From Dehalococcoidia bacterium (GTDB taxonomy: Bacteria; Chloroflexota; Dehalococcoidia; GIF9; AB-539-J10): a stretch of 9,820 nt of DNA. The stretch lies in contig PWUO01000025.1 in NCBI GenBank assembly GCA_003562555.1, positions 1 to 9,820 on the forward strand, read 5' to 3'. The translations under genes and the position numbers were made by a program. This document shows positions 1-6,307 of the stretch, piece by piece (position 1 is the first letter of the stretch; every line of letters starts with the position of its first letter). The notes under the pieces are model-generated. The model was not told the origin of the DNA. It made no database searches and worked only from the letters and a program-made list of their open reading frames with translations.

Positions 1-1692
1 ATGGGTAACCCGAACGTGGGGAAGAGCGTCGTCTTCTCCCGCCTCACTGGCGTTCGTGTCATGTCGTCCAACTATCCCGGTACGACCGTCAACTACACGG
101 AAGGCAGGATGAAGGTGGGCGATGAGGTAGCCGAGGTCATCGATGTCCCGGGCACCTACACCCTTGACCCGACGTGTCAGGCAGAAGTGGTCGCTCTGAA
201 AATGCTCCAACTCGGCGATGTCGTGGTCAACGTGGTTGACGCCACAAACCTGGAGCGAAACCTGTTCCTGACTCTGCAACTCCTCGAACGTGATGTGCCT
301 GTGATTGTTGCGCTGAACATGTGGGATGACACCGCCCACCAGGGAGTGACCATCGATCTGGAGAAGCTAAGACAGCGCCTCGACGTTCCTGTGATTCCCA
401 CGGTGGCGGTCTCGGGACAGGGAATCAAGGAGCTCGTAGAAGCCATACCCAGCGCGCGGACTGCACCGCACCAGGAAAGGTCACGGGATGAACGCTGGGC
501 CGCGGTAGGCCGGATTACCGACAGTGTGCAGACAATCTCTCACCGGCACCATACCTGGGGGGAGAGACTGGCGGATGCCACAGTGAAGCCTCTGCCGGGC
601 GCAGTCATCGCCTTGGGCGTTCTTGCTGCCAGCTTCGCGGTCATCAGGCTGATTGGAGAGTCTCTCATAGGCTACGTGGCAGATCCCATCTTCGATATGG
701 TGTGGCTGCCTGTCCTGGAGCGTGTGAGTGTGGCGCTCGGGGGCGAGGGTATGCTGCACAGCGTCCTTATCGGCAGGCTCATCGATGGGGAGATACACCC
801 GGTCGAGTCCTTCGGCATCCTCTCCAGCGGTTTATACGTGCCGCTTGGAATGGTCCTGCCCTACATTATCGCGTTCTACCTCGCCCTGGGTGTGCTGGAG
901 GACGTCGGTTACCTGCCAAGGCTCGCCGTCCTGCTGGATTCTGCGATGCACCGGATTGGCCTGCACGGCTACGCCATCATTCCCACGCTCCTTGGCTTCG
1001 GCTGTAACGTGCCGGCCGTGCTCGCGACCCGCATCCTGGAGAGCAGGCGCGAGCGCTTCATCGCGGCGACGCTTGTGTCGATAGCGGTTCCGTGCGCATC
1101 GCTCCAGGCGATGATTATTGGACTGGTGGGTGATTTCGGCATGCGTTACGTCCTGATCGTGTACTCGACCCTGCTGATCGTCTGGGTGATGCTGGGGCTT
1201 ATACTGAATCGCTTGGTCAAGGGGTTCAGTCCGGAACTTCTGATAGAGATTCCACGGTACCGTTGGCCGGTTGCCCGCACGGTGGTGGCTAAGCTCTGGG
1301 GTCGGGCAAGCGGGTTCCTCCGTGAGGCGCTGCCTGTAGTGCTGGGCGCCGTGGTTGTGATCAACCTGCTCTATGTAGCAGGGGTATTCGATGCCCTGGC
1401 GTCCGCGTTTGCACCGGCTCTTACCTGGATGCTTGGCTTGCCGGGGGAGTCCGTAGTTGCGCTGGCCGTGGGTTTCCTAAGGAAAGACGTGGCGCTGGCG
1501 TTGCTGTCGCCTCTATCTCTCACCGCTGCCCAGTTCGTGGTTGCCAGCGTCGTCCTCGCCATGTTCTTTCCGTGTGTGGCGACGTTTGCCATCCTGGTGC
1601 GCGAGATCGGTGCGAAGGATGCCCTTAAGGCTTCGGGCATCATGATAGTCTCGGCCCTGGCTGCCGGCGGCGTTCTCAACGCACTTCTGTAG
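1..1692 (+). CDS. feoB: FeoB-type ferrous iron transporter, 5' end probably cut by the window edge
   Basis: Inner-membrane Fe(II) importer with an N-terminal G-protein domain and a polytopic Gate/core domain. Visible GTPase motifs (numbered from the ATG at base 1): G1 P-loop GNPNVGKS 2-9, G2 threonines in PGTT 26-29, G3 DVPG 48-51, G4 NMWD 106-109 and a G5-like SG at 138-139. Residues 150-190 fit the helical spacer. Membrane segments follow from about 200. Gate hallmarks are LEDVGYLPR 299-307, GFGCNVP 332-338, GFLRKDVA 491-498 and FPCVATFAIL 523-532, and the end (GGVLNALL) is typical of the family. The P-loop starts at residue 2, so the first beta-strand normally preceding it is missing; the true start is probably upstream. 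At 563 residues it is compact compared with the 773-residue E. coli protein. No FeoA is visible; it could lie upstream. The stop codon is 3 bp from the htpX stop on the other strand. Confidence 0.93.
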   Translation: MGNPNVGKSVVFSRLTGVRVMSSNYPGTTVNYTEGRMKVGDEVAEVIDVPGTYTLDPTCQAEVVALKMLQLGDVVVNVVDATNLERNLFLTLQLLERDVPVIVALNMWDDTAHQGVTIDLEKLRQRLDVPVIPTVAVSGQGIKELVEAIPSARTAPHQERSRDERWAAVGRITDSVQTISHRHHTWGERLADATVKPLPGAVIALGVLAASFAVIRLIGESLIGYVADPIFDMVWLPVLERVSVALGGEGMLHSVLIGRLIDGEIHPVESFGILSSGLYVPLGMVLPYIIAFYLALGVLEDVGYLPRLAVLLDSAMHRIGLHGYAIIPTLLGFGCNVPAVLATRILESRRERFIAATLVSIAVPCASLQAMIIGLVGDFGMRYVLIVYSTLLIVWVMLGLILNRLVKGFSPELLIEIPRYRWPVARTVVAKLWGRASGFLREALPVVLGAVVVINLLYVAGVFDALASAFAPALTWMLGLPGESVVALAVGFLRKDVALALLSPLSLTAAQFVVASVVLAMFFPCVATFAILVREIGAKDALKASGIMIVSALAAGGVLNALL

Positions 1693-1695
1693 CCG

Positions 1696-2664
1696 TCATG
1701 CCCGCTCCATAAGTGTGGCCAGGTGCTTGATCCGCTTCAGCATGTTGGGATGCGTGGTGAACAGTTCGGCCATCTTCTCCGTACTGCTCAGACGTACCTC
1801 CATCCGCCGCAGCGCCATCAATTCGCCTGCGTCGATGATACCGTTCCTGTCACGGTCGATCTGTGCGATCTGCCGAACCTCGTTCCACGCCCGTGCTGGA
1901 TCGTTCACGAAGAAGGCGCGTACGCCTTCAGCTCGCTTGAGATCCTGTGAACCTCTCTGTCGGGCGTTGCCGTTTGCCAGCTTGTACAGCGCGGTCGCCA
2001 TATGATGCGGCTCGCTGCCCAGCCTCACGCTGCCGAGATCGGCATAGTACTCACGAATCCGTGAGCCGTACAGCACGAGCAGGTTGGTGACGAAATACAG
2101 CACGAATGCTCCCAGCCCGATCAGCGCGGCAGAGCCGCCGCCCTGCCGTCTTCCTCCCATACCTCCCAACATCGTGCTCCACGCAATCCAGTACATGACC
2201 AGTGGAATGGCGGAGATGAGCGTGATGACCGCCATGTCACGGTGCTTGATGTGGGAAATCTCGTGTCCCAGGACCGCCCGCAACTCGTTCCTGTTGAGGA
2301 TCCGCAGGATTCCTTCCGTGACGCACACTCGGCCATCGCGTTTCGTCCTGCCGAATGCAAACGCGTTGGGGATGCCCAGTCCGGACACACCGACCTTTGG
2401 CTTGGGGATGCCTGCCTGCTCCGCCAGCTCGGTCACCATGCGGTGCAGTTCGGGCGCCTCCGCCTCGGAGACCCATCGAACCTTCATTGTCCAGCCGACG
2501 ATTGAAGGACCGATGAGGTACTGGATGCCGAGGAAGGCGAATGCCAGCACCAGGTAGGTGTAAGCGCCGCCAACACCTGTCCGGGCGCCCAGTCCGGTCA
2601 GTACGCCATACAATATGGCGAACAGCAGGGCTACCAGGAGAAACATCCTTGTCTGCAGCCACAT
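1696..2664 (-). CDS. htpX: HtpX-like M48 membrane zinc metalloprotease with an EF-hand loop
   Basis: Predicted 322-residue inner-membrane protease for quality control of membrane proteins. The start chosen is the ATG at 2664-2662, preceded by a purine-rich AGAAGAAGGACA and followed at once by a hydrophobic helix (MWLQTRMFLLVALLFAILYG). An in-frame ATG at 2745 would add 27 polar residues, overlap the putative promoter and lacks support. Two N-terminal membrane segments lie at about 7-25 and 33-55. The zinc site is HEISH at 134-138, with the likely third ligand Glu205 in the EYYAD motif. Two further hydrophobic segments lie at about 143-165 and 181-200. Near the C terminus, residues 270-281 (DRDRNGIIDAGE) match a canonical 12-residue EF-hand loop, followed by the conserved THPNMLKRIKHL block. 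It is convergent with feoB and divergent from the PAC2 gene. The family call is firm; calcium binding is inferred. Confidence 0.92.
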   Translation of the reverse strand: MWLQTRMFLLVALLFAILYGVLTGLGARTGVGGAYTYLVLAFAFLGIQYLIGPSIVGWTMKVRWVSEAEAPELHRMVTELAEQAGIPKPKVGVSGLGIPNAFAFGRTKRDGRVCVTEGILRILNRNELRAVLGHEISHIKHRDMAVITLISAIPLVMYWIAWSTMLGGMGGRRQGGGSAALIGLGAFVLYFVTNLLVLYGSRIREYYADLGSVRLGSEPHHMATALYKLANGNARQRGSQDLKRAEGVRAFFVNDPARAWNEVRQIAQIDRDRNGIIDAGELMALRRMEVRLSSTEKMAELFTTHPNMLKRIKHLATLMERA

Positions 2665-2711
2665 TGTCCTTCTTCTTTCGCTTATCGATGCGTGTCGGTC
2701 ACGTGCAATCA

Positions 2712-2740
2712 ATCGTAGCGTCCCCTGAAGATAGCCGCAA
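2712..2740 (-). promoter_or_regulatory. htpX: Candidate sigma-70-type promoter for htpX
   Basis: On the minus strand, TTGCGG (2740-2735) and TACGAT (2717-2712) are separated by exactly 17 bases, about 48 bases upstream of the htpX ATG. Each hexamer matches consensus only partly (3/6 and 4/6), so the call rests mainly on spacing and position in the divergent gap. Confidence 0.3.
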
Positions 2741-2768
2741 ATCAAGTCAGAGGCTGTGGGGCCCCGTT

Positions 2769-2796
2769 TTGCCGTACCGGTCCGTGGCGCTAGAAT
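2769..2796 (+). promoter_or_regulatory. Candidate sigma-70-type promoter for the PAC2 gene
   Basis: TTGCCG (2769-2774) and TAGAAT (2791-2796, 5/6 to consensus) are separated by 16 bases. The start of transcription would fall near 2803, giving a leader of about 43 bases before the TTG start. A GGGGCCCC palindrome (2758-2765) lies just upstream of the -35. The position supports the TTG start over the ATG at 2756, which would lie upstream of this promoter. Confidence 0.45.
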
Positions 2797-2833
2797 AGCT
2801 GAAGTTATCCCAGCGGGGGTATCGCACGTTCAC

Positions 2834-2839
2834 GGAGAG
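2834..2839 (+). promoter_or_regulatory. Ribosome binding site supporting a TTG start of the PAC2 gene
   Basis: GGAGAG lies 6 bases before the TTG at 2846, the point where family homology begins. Confidence 0.65.
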
Positions 2840-2845
2840 ACTACA

Positions 2846-3757
2846 TTGGCGCAGAAAGGCGATCTCGTGTATACGGCCCACCCGGAGCTCCGCCAGCCGT
2901 ACATGGTGGTGGCGCTTGACGGCTGGGTGGACGGTGGTGAGGCGGCTACGGGAAGCCTTCGCTACCTTCGCCGCAGGCTGAGACCACGAAAGTTCGCCGA
3001 GATTCCCGTCGCACGATTTCACATCTACCAGGTGCCGGGACAGCTGTCACTACGACCCTACACTCGGGTCGAGGATGGCTTGTTGCGGGAGTACCGGCCG
3101 AAACGCAACATCTTCTACTACTGGCAGAATCCTCATGGCGAGCGCGACCTGATTCTGTTTCAGGGCACAGAGCCTAACATGAACTGGGACGACTATGTCC
3201 AGGCCATCCTCGACGTCGCAGTAGAGTACGGCGTCAACCGGATCTTCATGCTTGGTGGCGTGCTGGATAAGACGCCGCACACGCGTGAGCCCGGTGTGTC
3301 ATGTGTCTGTTCGACCGTTGAGCTTCGTAACGAGCTGCAACAGATGGATATCGAACCGGTGGATTATGAAGGTCCTGGAGGGGTTCGCACGCTGTTGGTA
3401 CACCAGTGTCAGCGCCGGGACCTCGACATGGCGTTGCTGCACGCGCGCGTGACCTACTACCCCGAGTTCAATATGATCATCGGGCACAATCCAAAGGCGA
3501 TTCGAGCTCTCGTCAGGAAGCTCAACCAGCTGATGTCCCTTGGCCTCGAGCTGGCCGACCTGGACAGGGAGGCAAAGGACTTCGAGGCGCGCATCAGCTA
3601 CATGGCGCTGCAGAACCGTGCGTTCCGGGACTACGTCGAGGCGCTGGAGAAGGAGTATCCCGAGGCCGCCATGGAGGACGCAGATGAGCTGTCCGCAGAT
3701 GAGGCGATCCAGGCTGCTGAAGAGTTCCTGCGCGGCTTCGTCGATGATGGCGAGTGA
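2846..3757 (+). CDS. PAC2 (proteasome assembly chaperone 2) family protein
   Basis: Predicted 303-residue soluble protein of the PAC2/DUF75 family, related to proteasome assembly chaperones and common in actinobacteria, archaea and some Chloroflexota; its bacterial role is poorly defined. The family signature is the N-terminal block reading PYMVVALDGWVDGGEAATG (about residues 16-34), followed by alternating strands and helices (for example RIFMLGGVLDKTPHTREP and YEGPGGVRTLLVHQCQ). The C terminus is rich in Glu/Asp. I chose the TTG at 2846-2848 because GGAGAG (2834-2839) lies 6 bases upstream and the family homology begins just after it. The ATG at 2756 would add 30 residues unlike the family and precede the candidate promoter. 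It is divergent from htpX, with 109 bp to the MFS gene. No neighbour here is a proteasome gene, so a proteasome role is not shown. Confidence 0.85.
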   Translation: MAQKGDLVYTAHPELRQPYMVVALDGWVDGGEAATGSLRYLRRRLRPRKFAEIPVARFHIYQVPGQLSLRPYTRVEDGLLREYRPKRNIFYYWQNPHGERDLILFQGTEPNMNWDDYVQAILDVAVEYGVNRIFMLGGVLDKTPHTREPGVSCVCSTVELRNELQQMDIEPVDYEGPGGVRTLLVHQCQRRDLDMALLHARVTYYPEFNMIIGHNPKAIRALVRKLNQLMSLGLELADLDREAKDFEARISYMALQNRAFRDYVEALEKEYPEAAMEDADELSADEAIQAAEEFLRGFVDDGE

Positions 3758-3844
3758 GACGATTCACGCATCCCCTCCACCCCTTGATCCACGACCCGGC
3801 GCCGCGTGACGTCTCGTAGCTTGGTGTGCTGCACCCTTCCACCC

Positions 3845-3853
3845 TGATACACT
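3845..3853 (+). promoter_or_regulatory. Extended -10 element in front of the MFS gene
   Basis: TGATACACT contains a TG-N extension and the hexamer TACACT (3848-3853, 4/6 to consensus). No good -35 is seen at 17 bases. Transcription would begin about 6-7 bases before the ATG at 3867, leaving no room for a Shine-Dalgarno site, and none is present. The same TACACT hexamer is the -10 of the enolase promoter at 8115-8120. Confidence 0.35.
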
Positions 3854-3866
3854 TCACGTCGCACTC

Positions 3867-5093
3867 ATGTCCACTACCCCGACCTCGAAACGACCGTATT
3901 ACGGCTACACCATTGTCGCTGCCAGCTTCTGTATGCAGGGAGTCTCCGTTGGTGCGATGGTCAGCTACGGCGTGTTCTTCTCGTACCTGCAGCAGGATTT
4001 CGGCTGGTCGCGCGCATTCATCTCCGGCGCCTCATCCGTGGTCATGATCATGATGGGGGCCCTGGGGATACTGTTCGGCCGTATGAACGATCGGCTCGGT
4101 CCCCAGAGGATACTCCTCGCCTCAGGCATCTGCCTTGCTGGAGGGTATGTCCTGATGTCCACCCTGCAGGCCGGATGGCAACTCTACGTCTTCTACGGAC
4201 TCATGGTCGGAATAGGGCTGAGCACTCACGATATTGTGACCCTGTCGACCGTTGCGCGCTGGTTCCGGAGCAGGCGGGGACTTATGACCGGGCTGGTGAA
4301 AGCCGGTACCGGCACAGGTCAGTTCATCATCCCAATCGTCGCCAGCTCGCTAATCGCGCTTGCCGGCTGGCGCAATGCGTACGTGGCCATTGGCCTTGGA
4401 ATCCTCGTGGTCTATGTCCTTGCGGCCCGGCTCATGAAGCGTTCCCCCGCCGAGATGGGGCTTCAGCCCTACGGCCACACCGGTGACAATTCGAAGCAGG
4501 GCGATGCATCCGGCGTGTCCTTCGGGGTGGCGCTGCGGATGCCCCAGCTCTGGCTGGCCTGCCTGTCGTATTTCTGCGTTATCTTCGGTGCCATTACCGT
4601 GCTGGTACATATCGTGCCCCATGCCATCGATGGCGGAATGCCGGAGAGATCCGCCGCGGCACTGGTGTCGACGATCGGGGCGGTGAGTGTGGCAGGAAGG
4701 ATAACGATGGGAACGATGAGCGACCGCATAGGGAGCCGGAAGACCTTCATGCTTTGCTTCGTGGTGCTGATCACCGCTCTGCTGTGGCTGCAGATCGCGT
4801 CAGCCGGCTGGATGCTGTTCGCCTTTGCCCTGGTCTACGGCTTCGCACACGGCGGCTTCTACACCGTGATGTCGCCAACCGTCGCCGAGATCTTTGGCCT
4901 GAAGTCCCACGGCGCCATCTTCGGGCTCATCTATTTCTTCGGAACCCTCGGTGGCGCGTTCGGGCCGGTGGTCGCCGGGAGGTTGTTCGACGTGCAGCAG
5001 ACGTACACCACCGCGTTCTGGCTGCTGCTGGCGCTCGCGGTCTTTGGACTCATCGTCATGCTGCGCGTGCGGCCCGTCGTCTCCAGCGGATAG
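3867..5093 (+). CDS. MFS transporter, OFA/monocarboxylate-transporter-like
   Basis: Predicted 408-residue, 12-helix major facilitator carrier in the cytoplasmic membrane. The N-terminal PYYGYTIVAASF (10-21) and a glycine-rich first helix are typical of the oxalate:formate antiporter / monocarboxylate transporter-like branch. Motif A (G-x3-D-R-x-G) appears in both halves: GRMNDRLGPQR at 71-81 and GTMSDRIGSRK at 282-292. RWFRSRRGLMTG (131-142) matches the conserved loop between helices 4 and 5. The central cytoplasmic loop spans about 190-222, where the two six-helix halves join. The substrate is probably a small organic anion by family analogy, but nothing adjacent identifies it. The ATG at 3867 gives the expected N terminus; there is no Shine-Dalgarno sequence, consistent with a very short leader. 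The gene appears monocistronic and is convergent with the 221-residue gene at 5230-5895. Confidence 0.88.
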   Translation: MSTTPTSKRPYYGYTIVAASFCMQGVSVGAMVSYGVFFSYLQQDFGWSRAFISGASSVVMIMMGALGILFGRMNDRLGPQRILLASGICLAGGYVLMSTLQAGWQLYVFYGLMVGIGLSTHDIVTLSTVARWFRSRRGLMTGLVKAGTGTGQFIIPIVASSLIALAGWRNAYVAIGLGILVVYVLAARLMKRSPAEMGLQPYGHTGDNSKQGDASGVSFGVALRMPQLWLACLSYFCVIFGAITVLVHIVPHAIDGGMPERSAAALVSTIGAVSVAGRITMGTMSDRIGSRKTFMLCFVVLITALLWLQIASAGWMLFAFALVYGFAHGGFYTVMSPTVAEIFGLKSHGAIFGLIYFFGTLGGAFGPVVAGRLFDVQQTYTTAFWLLLALAVFGLIVMLRVRPVVSSG

Positions 5094-5229
5094 TGAAAGT
5101 CTAGTATCGTGAGAGGCAAGCCGCATCGTGTCCGGGGAGAGCTATCCGGCTTGTCGCCACGCCATTGGTGAGACCTCTCGTGCCGACGGAAAGGCACTGA
5201 CGCTGCCGCACCCTGTGCGCGTGTGGCGA
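5094..5229. other. Convergent intergenic region with nested inverted repeats
   Basis: The region lies between the stops of the MFS gene (+) and the unknown gene (-). An inner stem pairs 5115-5123 with 5147-5155 (9 bp, one G-U on the + strand; core CAAGCCG/CGGCTTG). An outer GAGAGG (5111-5116) / CCTCTC (5174-5179) pair overlaps its base. A third small stem GTGCC/GGCAC lies at 5180-5184 / 5193-5197. None is followed by a clear T-run on either strand, so a bidirectional terminator is possible but unproved. Confidence 0.3.
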
Positions 5230-5895
5230 TCAACAGTCCAGTAGACGCTTGCGGCACATCGCGTCGAATGCGTGCAGGAACAGCTTGAACAGGTAGTGGT
5301 GCCCACGCTTCGTGTAGTAGCCCTGCGAAGGATGCCAGAAGTGGAGCAGCACCGACTGGCGATCTGCTGATGTCACGAGTGAGTAGTACACGGGCTCTCC
5401 ATAGACTGTAGTCAGCAGTTCGTGGCCAAGGTCCAATCGTCCCAGCAGAGGCCAGTAGACTTCCTCGCAACCCGCACACACCATCAGGTTTGGCTCCGCG
5501 TGTTCGATGACATTTCTGACCGCCGCAGCGTCGAACCGTCCAGTCTTGCCGATACTCACCACGGAGATGTAGCGCAGACCTGTGGCTGCGGCGACGTCGT
5601 CGATCAGGTACAGGTCCCTCACCCGGTGGTAGATCGCGTAGCACCACGCGCCAAGTGGCCGGAGGGTGTGCTCCCACATAGGGCTGAATGCCCCGCCGCT
5701 GATGACCGCCTCCGCCTCCGCCTGCACCAGATGCGTGACGTCCTCGGTGTCTGCTGATCGCGACTCCCCCAGCAGGAAGAGGATCCGGGGCCGGGAGCCA
5801 ATCATCGTCAGATGCTGAGGGTCGTCGTGTTCGGGACTGCTGTCCGTGGGTGTCAGTATCGGCGACACAGCGCTGGGAGCCCAACGTGCTACCAT
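5230..5895 (-). CDS. Hypothetical protein, faintly uracil-DNA-glycosylase-fold-like
   Basis: This 221-residue protein is not firmly recognised. The start at 5895 is well supported: AAGGAG (complement of 5903-5908) sits 7 bases upstream. The first 30 residues are Pro/Ser/Asp-rich and look disordered. The ordered part begins near residue 36 with a beta-strand plus glycine turn (RILFLLGES). It continues with YISVVSIGKTGRFD (109-122), NLMVCAGCEEVYWPLL (136-151, a strand followed by a Cys-x2-Cys pair) and VLLHFWHPSQGYY (182-194), then an amphipathic C-terminal helix. The order of an N-terminal strand-Gly motif, a middle strand with Gly, and a late His-Pro-Ser motif recalls uracil-DNA glycosylase superfamily members. 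The usual water-activating motif is not evident and the match is weak. No membrane segments or signal peptide are seen. An in-frame ATG at 5805 lacks a ribosome binding site. The gene looks monocistronic. Confidence 0.7.
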   Translation of the reverse strand: MVARWAPSAVSPILTPTDSSPEHDDPQHLTMIGSRPRILFLLGESRSADTEDVTHLVQAEAEAVISGGAFSPMWEHTLRPLGAWCYAIYHRVRDLYLIDDVAAATGLRYISVVSIGKTGRFDAAAVRNVIEHAEPNLMVCAGCEEVYWPLLGRLDLGHELLTTVYGEPVYYSLVTSADRQSVLLHFWHPSQGYYTKRGHHYLFKLFLHAFDAMCRKRLLDC

Positions 5896-5902
5896 TCGGG
5901 CG

Positions 5903-5908
5903 CTCCTT
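5903..5908 (-). promoter_or_regulatory. Ribosome binding site that fixes the start of the 221-residue gene
   Basis: On the minus strand this reads AAGGAG, 7 bases upstream of the ATG at 5895-5893. The in-frame ATG at 5805-5803 has no comparable site, so the Pro/Ser-rich 30-residue N terminus is probably translated. Confidence 0.7.
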
Positions 5909-6116
5909 TCGTGGTGCGAATGTTCGGGGCTGGGCTAACGTGTCTCGAAGAGACGTGTGCGGTGGCGGTACCTTCACTGCTGCGTGTGCGCTGCATCATC
6001 TGCCCGTGCGCATGGCTCGCCGGTCGCTCACGGAGGCATATCCCTCAAGCAGAGACCGCCGCACGACGATGTGCGCGGACGTGCAGTCTCGATCCTGAAA
6101 TGCGGGATTGCCCTCC

Positions 6117-6146
6117 GACTTCTGCGAGCCATCTCTCGTAGAAGTC
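6117..6146 (+). repeat. 12-bp near-perfect inverted repeat (stable hairpin)
   Basis: Left arm 6117-6128 pairs with right arm 6135-6146 over 12 consecutive positions around the loop CCATCT. Eleven pairs are Watson-Crick and one is G-U when read as + strand RNA; on the - strand that position becomes an A-C mismatch. No T-run follows. It could be part of a structured RNA, a regulatory stem or a chance palindrome. Confidence 0.6.
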
Positions 6147-6270
6147 ACCCGATGCCATGGTCGTATATGACAATGGTAACAACTCTCCGCCCGCATGTGA
6201 AGACGTGCTGAAGCACCCGGCCCGACGCGGATGCGTCGTGCGGGACCAGGCAGGGAACACGGATCACCAT

Positions 6271-6299
6271 TTCTCATTCCGCGCATCTTGTGTGATAAT
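6271..6299 (+). promoter_or_regulatory. Promoter giving a leaderless transcript of the DUF2284 gene
   Basis: TTCTCA (6271-6276, 4/6) and GATAAT (6294-6299, 5/6) are 17 bases apart, and TG at 6291-6292 makes an extended -10. Only 8 bases separate the -10 from the ATG at 6308, so transcription should begin at or next to the start codon. No Shine-Dalgarno site is present. Confidence 0.6.
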
Positions 6300-6307
6300 G
6301 CCGCGCT

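Larger units (their letters stand above)
5896..6307. other. 412-bp divergent intergenic region with several potential hairpins
   Basis: I find no convincing gene here. The region carries the ribosome binding site of the leftward gene (5903-5908) and the promoter of the rightward gene (6294-6299). Between them lie inverted repeats: 5938-5946 with 5950-5958 (9 pairs, two of them G-U, loop GAA); 6052-6056 with 6086-6090, enclosing a bulged CCGC/GCAC stem; 6117-6128 with 6135-6146 (12 pairs, loop CCATCT); 6205-6208 with 6213-6216 (loop TGAA); and 6223-6228 with 6233-6238 (loop GGAT). The short open frames in this region have no ribosome binding site and no recognisable family. Confidence 0.5.

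Noticed and set aside
4931..5977. A 348-residue open frame on the minus strand
   Set aside because: It runs antisense to the end of the MFS gene and through the 221-residue gene in another frame. Its composition is Arg/Pro-rich with no domain, and the frame at 5230-5895 has a strong ribosome binding site and protein-like sequence.
6045..6158. Short minus-strand frame beginning MASGDFYERWLAEVGG
   Set aside because: The first residues look protein-like and loosely recall the FYERWL motif of nitrile hydratase subunits, but the frame ends after 37 residues, has no ribosome binding site and loses any resemblance quickly. At most it is a decayed fragment. The 12-bp hairpin overlaps it.
5996..6286. 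96-residue minus-strand frame in the 412-bp gap
   Set aside because: There is no ribosome binding site, the composition is low-information and Arg-rich, and no family is recognisable.
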